From Eucommia ulmoides (taxonomy: Eukaryota; Streptophyta; Magnoliopsida; Garryales; Eucommiaceae), in the NCBI GenBank assembly GCA_016647705.1, contig CM028330.1:50084897-50148896 (forward strand): a stretch of 64,000 nt of DNA, given 5' to 3'. The translations under genes were made by a program, and so were the position numbers. The notes under the pieces were generated by a model. It saw only the letters and a list, made by a program, of their open reading frames with translations, did no database searches and was not told the DNA's origin. Positions within the stretch are counted from its first letter, which is position 1; each line of letters starts with the position of its first letter. Shown here piece after piece: positions 38,730 to 52,489 of the stretch.

Positions 38730-38918
38730 CAATATCAACCTTAAAATTCACACTAATCCCACGTCAACAGCGCCAAAAAGTTGGTGCGTTGACGGGACTA
38801 GAATACGATACATTTGCTTTTCCTATTTAAAACTTAAGTTCTGAGCTGTTACCGTGTTTCTTTTGCAATATTCAATTAAAATTCAAACTAATCCCCGGCA
38901 ACGGCGCTAAAAACTTGG
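38730..38918 (-). other. Element D priming site and a diverged second copy
   Basis: The priming site proper is at 38,891-38,910 (minus AGCGCCGTTGCCGGGGAT). A block of about 53 bp containing it (38,866-38,918) resembles 38,730-38,784, which carries a changed form (GGCGCTGTTGACG). The copies are 136 bp apart. Confidence 0.7.
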
Positions 38919-40362
38919 TAGGGGCACGAAATGCACGCCGCTACTTACTCTCACAAGTATACGAGGTCTAAGTTTTAATATAGTGGATCTTGAAGATCGG
39001 ATATCGTTCCCACAGAGAAAAGTGTGAATAATTGAATTGAATACCACAATTGACGTAGTCTCATGTTATCCTGACGACGGAAGACATGAATTGAAATCAA
39101 ACTAAGTTAAACTACAATTAGTGGGTTAATTCTAACTAAGTTGATTAATTAGGGATTGATTTCGTTCACTTAATACACGTTTGATTTTGTTTAGTTAACA
39201 ATAATGGAGTTTAGGTATCCGACAATCTCGGTTCGTAAACTCCTCCGCCACCTCTTCCGAGTGTAAGACGGGAGAATACGCGACTTCGTGTCGACGAAGA
39301 GGTCTCCCTCAATGTCTTAATGACTCTAGGCCGCATGAGTCTTGACCCAATGTCATCGATTGCACACTAACTAACGCCCTCCCAGGTTGTTAGGTTGTAA
39401 CGATGTGTTTACCCTAGTCCAAATCCAGGGTTACCTCTCCCGAGTGTCAAACTCTAGATTCTCAAATCCAACCCTAATACCATAACAAGTATACTAAGAT
39501 CATCATCAAATGATAAACACAATTAGACTTAAAAGCAACAATCGTTAAAGAAACGTATATTAAACCAAATGAGTATTTCCACAACTACACCTTTCTCTAA
39601 CTAATCTCTAATTTACACTAACATGTTCTTAGCTAATACAATATTAAATCAATAGAAGATCATCAATATCAACAACAAATATTAAATACAAAGATGGAAA
39701 CAAGGGAAGAAAATCCAAATCTCAAAGTGGGGTAGTCTACTTTCCCCAAAGAACAATCCTCCCAAGCTTCCTCTTCTCCGTTGATGAACTTCCTCTTCTA
39801 GCACTTCAAGGATTGGCCAAGAACACCTCCTAAACTAATCTAATCTACTTCCTAAATTATCTAAACCTAACTAAGGTGAAAGGAGAGCTCTCAAGAACAA
39901 CCGAGGCCTCTTCTTACGTCTAAGGGTTTTTAAGGTTTGGTGGAGAAAGGGGTTTTATAGGCAAGGTTTGGAAAAATATTCAAAATATCTGAAAATAGAT
40001 ATTTCTATGCAGAGTGTCACCGCCTAAGAGGTGGTTCACCGCTTAGGTGGTGGCTTTAAGTCGGTTAAGTTTCTGTCGGTAACTTCGCTTAGGCGGTGGT
40101 TTTCTCGCCTAGGCGGTGGTTCAGTCCTTCAACACTTCCAACATTCTGCCTCTTTTCCGCCTAGGCGATGGTCTTCATTCACCGAAACCTTGTTTTGCAC
40201 ATTTTGTTTACTGTTTCTCCACCGTTTTCACTTGTTTATCGCCCTTTAACGTCCTTTCACCTGTTTTACACTAAAACAAACTAAAACATAATTAAATATA
40301 ACTAAAACGCTGGAAAACTAACAAATTCGGTTTAGAAATAGATAGGTTTGTCACACCTATCA
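38916..40362 (-). repeat. Element D 5' LTR
   Basis: 1,447 bp. Minus-strand TATA-like box at 39,951-39,960. Palindrome cluster at 40,018-40,170. Confidence 0.93.
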
Positions 40363-41097
40363 GTCACCTCTGCGTTGCGAAGGCCAAACGACATGACCTT
40401 GTAGCAGTAGGTGCCCCTGTCGGTGATAAATAAGGTCTTGCTCTTATCCGGGGGATACATGGGGATTTGATTGTAGCCGGCGTACGCGTCGAGGAAGTTG
40501 AGCCGCTCATACCCCACCATGGCGTCAATCACGATGCCATTCATTGGTAGGGGAAAGAAGTCCTTCAGGCAGGCCTAATTCAAATCTTTGAAGTCAATGC
40601 AAAGTCGCCATTTGTGGCTGGCCTTCCGGGCCAACACGACATTCGCGAGTCAGTTTGGGAACTTGACCTCTTCCACGACGTCCGACCTGACGAGCTTATC
40701 CATCTCCTCTTCTATTATCTTCTACCGGTCTGGATGAAACTTTTGTCTTTTTTGGCGAACAGGAGGATGATGCACGTCGGCATGCAGTCGGTGCATGGCA
40801 ACACTGGGATCAATATTGAAAAGTTCGTTGTACAACCAGGCAAAAACATCGTAGTTCCTTATTAGCAGGTCGGTGAGACCAGACTGCTCTTCTGGACTCG
40901 AGCCGAGCCCTCATCCTCATCGTCCTCTCCGTTATAGTGGGGTGAAAGGGGACATTGACCAGGTCTTCATGGGGCCTAGGGATGAGCTCGTCATCACGTG
41001 GATCGTCGATCAGGACGGGCTCAACCACGTCGGTTAGGACCATGAGCTCCCTGTCATTCCAACACGGGGTACTCAGCTCGGGTCCTGACTGTAATTG

Positions 41098-41700
41098 CTA
41101 TGTCTTTTCCAAGGCCTTTCTTGCACAGGTTCGGGCAATCTCTTGGTTTCCTTGTACTTCTCCAACCCCTGAATCCTTGGGAAATTTCATTTTCTGGTGA
41201 TACGGGGAGCACATGGCCTTCAGGGCAGCCACGGTGGGCCGACCCATGATTGTATTGTAGGGAGACGGCTTATCAACTATAAGAAACTTAGACCAGATGG
41301 TGGCGACGCCAGGGATAGAACCAACGGTGACGGACAGAGAGACCCAGCCAATTGAACTAACCATGTTGCCGTCAAACCCGATGAGGGAGGGATTCTATGG
41401 GGTGCACGGAGCTGGAGTCCAAGCTTATTTTATCGAAGGCTCATTTGAAGATGATATCAGCTGAGCTGCCTCCATCGACGAGTATCTTTGCCATTTTGAA
41501 ATGATTGATTAGGGCTGAAATGACCAGGGCGTCATCATGCGGAACGTGCACTTTCTTCAGGTCGGCTTCACTGAAGGAGATGACATTATGGGAGGCAATA
41601 TCTATTGTGTTGACCTCATAGACACCTTGTTCTGCCTTTCTTTTTCTATTTCCTTCATACCTCTTCTGGGAAGAAGATGTCTCACCGTCAAAACCCAAGC
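41098..41700 (-). pseudogene. Element C protease region
   Basis: Minus-strand HDDALVISALI followed by ILVDGGSSADI (catalytic Asp in a D-x-G-S-S context), then a piece with YNTIMGRPT. This is the aspartic protease signature of Tat-lineage gypsy elements. Fossil. Confidence 0.85.
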
Positions 41701-41839
41701 CTCCGTGGATGACATTAATCTTGCTGTCAACCCTCAGATCGGAATCGTCCCCAGCTCGTTCGCCATGGGGCTGAGCCCGATTATCATTTCGCTTTCTGTG
41801 CTATCCCTAGCGCTCATTACAGAAGTCATTTGAGCCGAA

Positions 41840-43540
41840 CCGATCCTCATCAGGTCGGATGACGTAATTTTCGAGGTAGCCTTTTCTAATGAAGGCCTCA
41901 ATTTCCTCCTTCAACTGGAAGCACTCATCGGTAGCATGATCGTTGCTCCTATGGAAGTCGTAGTACTTATTAGTCGACCTGCCTAGATGTTTCTCCCTCT
42001 AGGGGGTGCAGGCGAGAAAATTATTTTTCTGGCGTTCTCAGCGAATATGGATGCAACAGAGGTGATCAGGAAAGTGTAAGCGACCTAGCGGGGGCCCAAA
42101 GGCGGCCTCCTATCGCTGGGCAGCGGCCCCAACCTTCCCTCCGCCTGGAGTCTCCTAGAAGCTTGAGATCGGCTCGTCCCCTTGTTAGTTTGAGATTTCT
42201 TTCCAAGAAGATCTTCCTTTTCTTTTGTGATCTTGTCGACGAGGTCGACTTTATAGAATTTGGCGCCGAGGTCAAGGGCCTCGCGCAGGCTGGTCGCCGA
42301 CTTGGAATTCAGGTCATACAGGAGCTCTTGTGCCTCAGTTCGCCAATAAAGGCATTGAGCGCCACCTCATCAGACACCTCCTTACATGCGAGAGATTCCA
42401 TCCAAAACCTGTGCACGATATCAGCCAGATTCTCGTTCTCCTCCTGTTTGACGTCGAGGAGGTGAGAGGCAGTTTTCAACATACGCTGTGAATGGCTGAA
42501 CCTCTTCATGAACTACTGTTGAAGTTGGAAACTGTAGAGATTGAGGCCGACATGAGGTCATTGAACCACATCCTAGCAGGACCGGTCAGTCCGAGGGATA
42601 AAAACTTACACTTTATTGAGTTGGTGGCAGCATGCACATCCATATGGAAGACATATACGGAGAGATGATCCAATGGGTCAGTCGTCCCATTGTACTGGGC
42701 CGCCGGGGGGTTGGGAAATCAGTACAAAACTGGTTCTTCCATGACCTCCACGATGAAAGGAGACATACTTCCAGTATGCAGCCAAGGGGCTCCCCCGGTG
42801 TTGCGCATTTAACTGAGGGCGGTCTCCATTTCAGCCAAGAGTCGCTCTACTGTGGTCGTCACCCTCTCCGGGGCGACGATCTGACTAGCGGCAGACCTGG
42901 GCTCCCTCTTACGAGCTGGTGGCAGGGAATGAGAGTCTACCTCCCGGATTTGATAAGATTGGTGCTTGGAATGCTTCCGGTGGCTATAATATCAAGCCGG
43001 TGGCGACCTCGGCCGGTCTTCGGATCGTTGCCCTTGAGCTGATCTTGAAATGGATGTCGAGGCCAATGGGAGGTCAAGATCCCTTTCCTTCAGTGCCTAG
43101 TTAGCGGCTTGAGGCCGAGCTCGAGCCATCTGTCCGTAAGAGACGAGCGCTCGATCCCCAGACTCGTGTGGACGGGCCCTCTCCTTCGCAACATGGAGGT
43201 TCGGTCTCCCTTTAACTGGGGGCAGAGGAATGCGGGAGATGAGAATGTCGAAGTATTCTTGGAACTTGCCGAGCTGGCGTTCCATGTCGTCGAGCCTGAC
43301 AACATCGATGGCCCCGGACGCTTGGCCCAGGCAGAGTCCTGAGGTACGGTTTGGTTGATAGGATTGTCCTTCAATATTGATATTTCGCCTTTCAACGTCT
43401 ACGTCTTCCTCGTTGATTGTTCTTCGGGCTGTGGCCCTAGTTTTCGGCCTTGGTGCTCGTGACATATCCTCCCCGAGCTGTCTATTCACCGAGTTGTTTA
43501 TGTTTTCTGATCGTTGAGAGTGACCAGACCTTATGTTCAT
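41840..43540 (-). pseudogene. Element C gag region
   Basis: The N-side block at 43,540-43,097 is basic and Arg-rich. A capsid-like block at 42,509-42,309 has MLKTASHLLDVKQ…SDEVALNAFIG, typical of plant gypsy gag. A Cys/His-type tail lies near 41,990-41,850. Fossil with several breaks. Confidence 0.82.
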
Positions 43541-43614
43541 TAAACCTTAGTAGAGCAGGTAGCTAATGACTTGGAGAAGGCTTTTAGTAGTGTTTTCCCA
43601 CAAACAGCGCCAAC

Positions 43615-44400
43615 TGTTGGTGTCAGAAATTGGTCCAACCAGCAGTATGGTCCAGATACCCTTAAGTAGGAGAGAAATGATATGGTAGTTAGTCTTCCTC
43701 GAGTACTACAGCCGGGCCGGACAAGGTTGATCCGACCTGCGTCCGAGCCCGGGTCTTCTTTTCTTAGTGCGCTCCTAATTGCTGTCCGGGCCGAGCTCCA
43801 ATCTGTCATCTACACACAACAGGACGGGCCAGGTTTTCCCTGACGTGTCCCCTCCGGTGTGAGAGTAAGAACCTGGGGTAGAAATATAGATCGGGGAGTC
43901 ACTGTTTACCTCGACCTGTGTGAGCGACCTATGAAGAAGTTTCTCTTTCTAGAATGGTTTTCTCAGCCCCTAAAAGTGTTGGGGAAGCTTCTTATTTATA
44001 GGCGAAAGTGTGATTAGTGTAAACAAGATTAAGGCCTTAAGTTCGGATTACTGGTAAACAGTCAAGCGCATGGACGGTACGGTGGATTAGAGCTATAGGC
44101 TTGGGCTTTGGGCTCTTCACTGTTGATGGCGGGGACCGGGGTCAGACCTGTCGCGGAGGCAGGTCAGATCGGTCATGGAGGCGAAGGTCGGTCTGGGCCC
44201 TCTGACCTTCCACTGAGCGTCGAGTCTTCTCAGGGCTTCTGGAGGAGGTTCTCGTGTGCTTTTAACCGATCGACCTGGGGGGCCACCTAGGCTGTTTATA
44301 CACCAGGCTGGCTATGTCATCGATGATGTGAAACCAGTGACGTGACAAATCCGATCCGGGTGGTTGACACGTGGAGGGGGCCCCGATTATACCCGCATCA
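43615..44400 (-). repeat. Element C 5' LTR
   Basis: 786 bp. Minus-strand start TGATGCGGG, end ACCAACA, followed by GTTGGCGCTGTTTGTGGG, the leader form usual in this group. A TATA box (minus TATAAATAAG) lies near 43,995-44,004. Confidence 0.92.
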
Positions 44401-44741
44401 AATTGGCTTTTGAATTTTAATTATAGATTTTATCTTTTTAGAGATGTTTATGTTTTAGGTAAATATTGAATGTAATTTATTTAAGATTATAGAGATATTT
44501 AACTACTTTTACTTAAAATAATTAGAATGTGTTTTTATTAAACCAATTTTGAATGTACAAAAATTAAACAAATAAACAGAAACAGCCCGACCCAACTGAG
44601 TACCGACCCGTTTTCATATTGGTGGGTCGCCAACAGATCCGACCAGAAAATAGAAAATACAATTTCGGACAGAAAAATGTCATGACCCGAACGCTAGACC
44701 CGGGACCATTTTTGCCCCGACCCGACCCGTGTGCTGCCCTA

Positions 44742-44929
44742 GTCGCCCCAAACATTGATCAGACGATCTCTACCGTTTAACATATCAGTATCGGTATCTT
44801 CACCGTTAGATCATTTCACTCGTCGCATTATAAATGCGTCTCTACATACCAGAAGAAACCCTAGGAGTTTGCAGACGACGGAACCAAAGCGACTCTTGAT
44901 ACCCAATCCTCTGCAAGACAGATCCAAAA
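44742..44929 (+). promoter_or_regulatory. RPS3 core promoter and 5' UTR
   Basis: TATAAAT at 44,829-44,835 and a telo-box AAACCCTAG at 44,856-44,864, the element typical of plant ribosomal protein and translation genes. The ATG is at 44,930 in the context AAAAATGGC. Only 188 bp separate the ATG from the hAT terminus at 44,741, so all remaining native upstream sequence lies in this stretch unless the hAT inserted into the promoter. Confidence 0.8.
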
Positions 44930-47646
<2,717 letters not shown>

Positions 47647-48370
47647 AAACCTATTTCAGAATTGGTTTCTAGTGTTATTTTTGAGTAATTTATGGTTCTT
47701 TTCCCTTTTTGATCCGACTATTTTTCAAAATTTGAATATGTGGGCTTCTTTTCAATTAGATTCTAGATGGCTTTGTTATTGGTGATAAGATACTGAGAAA
47801 AAAATTCCAGTCGTTCCTATAGTTTTCCTATATATTCCTCTATTTCATAAATTCCCTGTTCATTTTACTTGTGTGGATGCCTTTTAACAGGATTTGTGAA
47901 ATTTAGCAGACTTTAAAAATTAAATTTTTAGAGGGTGGAAATGATAATCTTGTAAAAACACGAGTGGGTTATTTCTGAGGTTGAATATATGTTAATAGGT
48001 AATTGTTGTGCACAAATCCTTTGCTCTTATATAAATGTAAATGAAAGTTTGAGGAACTATTTATTATGTAATTTTACAAAAATGTCTTTAGCTTACATGT
48101 ATATTCTCCAAAAATTCACTCATCTTATAACACGTGCTCTCTATAAGCCACAAGCACTTTTCTATTTTCTGTACGGCAGCAGTGAACAAAAGAACCAAAA
48201 AACCCATTGAAACTATATTTCTCCATGAATGGAACAAGAAAGTACCATTTCTTCTTTCTCACTTATCACATCCCCACGTGTATAGTCTATAAACCAAGCA
48301 TTCTTCTACTGTATAGGAACAGTAAACAAAAGGAAAAAAAAGCTATTAAAACTAAATGTAATATCAACTC
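47647..48370. other. RPS3 3' region and intergenic DNA
   Basis: AT-rich, with T-rich runs suited to plant polyadenylation in the first 200 bp. I see no gene. Confidence 0.5.
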
Positions 48371-48439
48371 CAAATCCTATTGTAACCTGTTTTGGATATT
48401 GGCAATTGATCCTCACGCCTCTGACCGAATGGACCACAC

Positions 48440-48809
48440 AGTCGGGCATGGGCTTCAATGGGTACGACCAACCTCTACTTCTTCGTTCTTCCACTTCGAC
48501 TTCGCCTTTGCAACAACTGTGAGCAGGTATTCCGTACAGAAACCAAACCCTTTTTCTACACACACTTTCCCCTTAAGACACAAACTTGCAAAGATCACTT
48601 ACCTAATCCTATCTATTCGGTGAGTTCACTTCACAAAATCATCACCTAAATTTATCATTTCATCTCAGTTATCATGACCTTTGCAGAAATACGTCGCCAT
48701 ACCACGTACGAAGATCAGCCCCTGTCTCGTCTCTTGTTCTATATTTGAAGTTTGCAGATCTAAATCTCACATTCTCCTTCCTATCATGCTTCGTCGCCAT
48801 TTTCATTCG
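48440..48809 (+). other. Possible promoter and orphan first exon
   Basis: A TGGGCTT site-II-like element near 48,448 is followed by a CT-rich leader with GC content above its surroundings. An ATG at 48,786 opens MLRRHFHS, then CATTCG/GTAAGAGCCC, a good splice donor at 48,809/48,810. This looks like the start of a nuclear gene, but I find no matching second exon downstream. It could be a truncated gene or chance. Confidence 0.25.
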
Positions 48810-49852
48810 GTAAGAGCCCTAATTTCTTCTCAATTTCTGTCTTTGTTCAAAAAACCAATCTAGGCTTCTTTCCCTTCAATTTCTCCTACTTCTCTTGCCT
48901 TTGCCAATTGGCCTCTAATTGTTTCTAATTTTGGTTTAGGAGTTCATGTGAACTTCAATTCCGCCTCCCACATTTGAGCGACATAGCTTCCAAGTTCTTC
49001 TCTCACTTAATTATATAGATATAAATGCATATAATTTCTTTTTGCTCAGATAGTTAGACCTAGAATTAGCTTATATGGTGGTATAATGTGTTTGTTTAAA
49101 TTTTTGTATGATATTTAGAAATAACGCTATTTGACAGTTTAATTTTTTTTGCTCTTCATGTTTTGACCCAATCAGCCTATATGGTGGTACAATGCGTATG
49201 ATGTAGATGTATATGGACCTCTTTGCTTTTAAGGTGTTTAATTTTACCTAAAATATGTTAGAGTTCTTCTTGCCTATTTCGCATGTTTCATTCAAGAAGA
49301 ACTTTTAGGATTGAAGTTGCTGCCTGAGTGAATATGATTTAATTGCTGCTTCATTCTACAGAACTTTCAGGAATTTACTCTCTCTTAAAGATTATTTTGC
49401 TTGCGGTTGCTTAACATCAACCAAGATTGCCTTATGATTAAACCTAGTCATTCAATTTGCTTTATAGTTGTAAAGGAAGCAATATTAAAAATAATTTCTA
49501 TGTCGAAATATTTTGGGATCAAAATTGCACACTATTAAAGAAAACTATAACATATAAATTGAAACTTGGAAAATGGTGATTTATATGATCCCCCCCCCCC
49601 AAGTTTTTACTTCTCAAATTTTTGAAAATGACACTTACAAAACCTATGGTGATTCATGGACAGAAAACCCCTGGCTAAACATAACAGGGGTTCCCTTGAG
49701 ACAACAAAAACATAACACGTGAAGCCAAGTCTCTTGGCTAAACACACCCTAGATTGAAAATGTTGATAACATTCTCTTTTCTTCTTTACATTATGTTCTC
49801 TACAATCCATTACCTCCTCAAATATAAGAAGAAGAAATATTACTTCTATTAT

Positions 49853-50001
49853 GGGCGGCCGCCACCATGCGATTGAAATACTTTTACGATTACCTTTCTT
49901 TAGTCAAAGCTCTCTGGATTTACTTCTCTAGCAAAATTCTTCAAAAAGTAGATTTTCTTTCTCAAAGGCGCCATGTCACTCCTTGCCATCCCAAACTTTG
50001 A
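49853..50001 (+). pseudogene. Possible F-box N-terminal relic
   Basis: The frame from 49,853 reads HHAIEILLRLP, the classic start of an F-box helix, then stops after 26 codons. The frame from 49,867 continues with SLVKALWIYFSSKI…QRRHVTP, which resembles the rest of an F-box (xSLxxxxxVxKxWxxLIxxPxFxxxH). The two lie in different frames, so the piece is broken. It is short, and the assignment is tentative. Confidence 0.35.
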
Positions 50002-52485
50002 TGTCCTCCTAATGTCTCAACCAAAATGTATATCTGTACTGCTTTAAAAGGATAAAATCACAATTCTAAATTTCAAACTATATATGTAAAGCGCATTCAT
50101 ATATAAGAACTTCTAATCGGAGGGAGAAAAGATAACTCATGAACCATTAGAACACACAACAATATACATTAGCCCCTTGTACAGTTCCTTTAAAATCTAA
50201 TTAATATAGATTTGAATATCAATGGCCTTATAGGGACATGAATTACAATAAACAATAAATCCCAAGCGCAATAATATGAACTTTTAATCTCCACATCGAA
50301 TATAAGACCTGAATTTTCTATACATAATTAGCCACATGGTCATATAGTCCATTAAATCTAAAATGAGATCATATATTTGCTACACATTGCCGATTATATT
50401 GATCTAAATAAACAACATATGGGAGGCTCTTCAATTTGATACCAATATTCTTTTTTAATATTCAAATATTTATATTAATATTATGTCAAATAAAAAATCT
50501 TATCTTCGGTTCAATAATTATATTTTTTCAAACTTCTTTTTTTTTTTTTTTTTAAAGAATTAAGAGTATTCAAAAAAAATATTTAACATTAAGAGACAAT
50601 ATTAATTTTACTTTTGGATTCTAATTTCTAAATGCAGACCTACTACAATTGAACTTAGCAAGAGTGTCAATGGTATTTCCCTGTAACAAAAAAAGTATAT
50701 TACACTTTCCCCCTTTAAGTTATATGAAAGTAGCCTCAGTTATACCTTGATTCGCAATAACTTTAGTGAACTGCTCACTCTTCAATTTTTTCCCTTTTTT
50801 CCTTTGGGTTTTGAAGTGAGGTGTGTTCAGGTCACCTTGCGCATACTTCGAATAACAATCTCACTGAGTAATCTTAAGGGCACACTTGCCCATGTTGGTT
50901 TGGTGCATTCAATATTTAATTTTTAAAGTACTCCATAAGAGAGTCGATCATTGATTGACAAGGAAAGGAACGCCTACATCCCTAATTTTTTTAAGCAAGA
51001 TCTAATTTATTCCCACGTAGTATCACCCTTTTTGCCGTAGCTCGATTATGCTCCTTGAACAAATAATTGATTACCAATTATACCCCTATTATTTATTGAA
51101 GTCAGAAACATGTTTCGTCGAGACGGCGAGTATGTTCGTAGAAAAAAAAATATCTACAAAATTATAAATAAAAATATAATAGATTATTGGGATCATCAAA
51201 ACAAATAATTTTATTCATTTACATGTTAAAAAAATAAGAAATTAAATTTTATATATCCAACTTCACATTCCCTATAACAAACCATCAATTCCTAAAAGAA
51301 ACATAGAAGATGGAACTATAATTGAAGTATAACATTGTAATTTTCAAGTTTAATTTCCTAAGCATGATACAAATTCAAAAACTGATTTTGGGACACACTA
51401 AAATATAATTAAAAACTGCACAATCCAAAGGCAAAATAAATATTATAGGCACACCAAACATTTTAAGAGGGAAAAGGGAAGAGTTTGAATGGAGCTCGGG
51501 AAAGAGAGTGGAAACATAGATTTCTGGGAGAGGAAAAATCCCACAAATAAGGCTGAGCGTGGAGTAGAAGGGAGGAGTAAGTGGATACATATCCATTGAA
51601 AACTTGGATTTGTAAGACTTAAAATAGACTTCCAATATATATCTATAATTTTCTCTACAACAAGAAGTATATATGTACTTCTCAAGAAATTTCTCAGGGG
51701 GTGCAGTACCAAACCTACTATTAATGTTTCTTCATCATAATTCACCATTTTTTTTTATTAAATGGACATGGTACAACTACTCAAACCGACAAATTAACCA
51801 TGGAACATTGGGATACTTTAAAAAAAAAAATGATGAAATTAAAAAAAAAGGTGTAAAAAGAAAAAGTTATTTTTTTTTTTACTTGTTGGGCATGATAATG
51901 TTACATGGTTTGAAAGGTACCTCCTATATAATGGTTGTTCAGTCACTTGACGATGAGGCCAAGTAGTCCCCGCTATTGGAAAATTGCACGAATCAAACTT
52001 CGTTGTTGTGATTGGTCAAAAAATCTAGAACATATGAAACATGTTCATGCATCTTTAACGAGCATAAAAGCAATCAAATGTAATTAAAGAAACACTAATG
52101 ATCCTAAGTTTCAATTTCATCCATAAATATGAGGTTAGTAATGAATTGAATTCTTATCATGAGCCAACAATTATTTCAGTGTTAACCTATTGACAACACA
52201 AGTATTTAGTGTAGGGTTGAAATTGAAAGATCGATCATGCCCGTCTCAAAAACCTGAAAGATCATTCTAACAGGTCACATAACCTTCTCGTTCGGGTATT
52301 CGAGAATCTACTCTAAATAAAAAATAGAAAAACTAAAACCTAAACAAATTAAAAGTAAAGCACAACAATAAGTTCACGAATAGATTAGTCCACCTGAATG
52401 GTCTCCATAGGGATCTGATCTTGACCACATCGATGGTCTTCATGAAGTGATATAGAATAATTAGAATTGTGATATATACATGAAT
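50002..52485. other. AT-rich stretch without a recognisable gene
   Basis: Short ORFs around 51,375-51,966 show no motif I can name. Homopolymer runs at 50,528-50,553 and elsewhere. Confidence 0.5.
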
Positions 52486-52489
52486 CTAT

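Larger units (their letters stand above)
32873..40362 (-). mobile_element. Element D: non-autonomous Athila-like LTR element
   Basis: LTRs at 32,873-34,382 and 38,916-40,362, with TGGTAGG…CCTATCA ends, are flanked by GTCAC (32,868-32,872 and 40,363-40,367). On the minus strand a tRNA-Asp type priming site follows the right LTR, and a purine tract (AAGTTTGGGAG) precedes the left one. The 4.5-kb interior has one recognisable ORF region and no polymerase. LTR divergence is about 3% by eye, so it is the youngest of the nest, perhaps about 1 million years. It is structurally complete with a few breaks in its ORF. Confidence 0.92.
32465..40870 (-). pseudogene. Element C reverse transcriptase, split by element D
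   Basis: The N-side part (40,363-40,870) includes KWRLCIDF-type and YAGYNQIPM motifs. The C-side part (32,465-32,872) has the palm region around VYIGDMLVKS, where the YxDD-type catalytic motif belongs, plus KFLGFMVS. Element D is inserted between them. Fossil with several breaks. Confidence 0.87.
19979..44400 (-). mobile_element. Element C: Tat-lineage Ty3/gypsy retrotransposon carrying two nested elements
   Basis: LTRs at 19,979-20,588 and 43,615-44,400 are flanked by identical AATTG duplications (19,974-19,978 and 44,401-44,405). Removing nested elements B and D leaves about 11 kb. On the minus strand the order is gag, protease, reverse transcriptase, RNase H, a second RNase H, integrase, a tandem-repeat region, then an antisense gene before the 3' LTR. 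A second RNase H and extra ORFs are known features of the Tat lineage. LTR divergence is about 12% by eye, so it is several million years old. Besides the two insertions it has several breaks, probably more than five. Confidence 0.92.
17310..44741 (+). mobile_element. hAT DNA transposon, 5'-truncated, split by element C
   Basis: The two hAT pieces are about 17,310-19,978 and 44,406-44,741. The right piece ends CGACCCGTGTGCTGCCCTA, a hAT-like terminus (outward TAGGGCAGCAC) with GGGTCGGG subterminal repeats, as in many plant hATs. GTCGCCCC at 44,742-44,749 is a candidate 8-bp target duplication. No matching left terminus was found near 17.3 kb, so the 5' end is probably lost. Element C is inserted at AATTG in the 3' untranslated part. 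Confidence 0.7.

Noticed and set aside
40614-43342. Many plus-strand ORFs of 70-136 codons across 40.6-43.3 kb.
   Set aside because: All lie opposite gag, protease and reverse transcriptase of element C and have no motif of their own.
48306-48563. 85-codon minus-strand ORF.
   Set aside because: No recognisable domain; the plus strand shows promoter-like and leader-like signs instead.
49853-49870. GCGGCCGCCACCATG looks like a cloning leader (NotI site plus Kozak).
   Set aside because: It is flanked on both sides by ordinary AT-rich plant DNA, no vector sequence is nearby, and the reading frame around it resembles an F-box relic, so chance is more likely.
51375-51748. Two overlapping hydrophobic minus-strand ORFs.
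   Set aside because: No known motif, low-complexity AT-rich composition, and no splice or promoter support.
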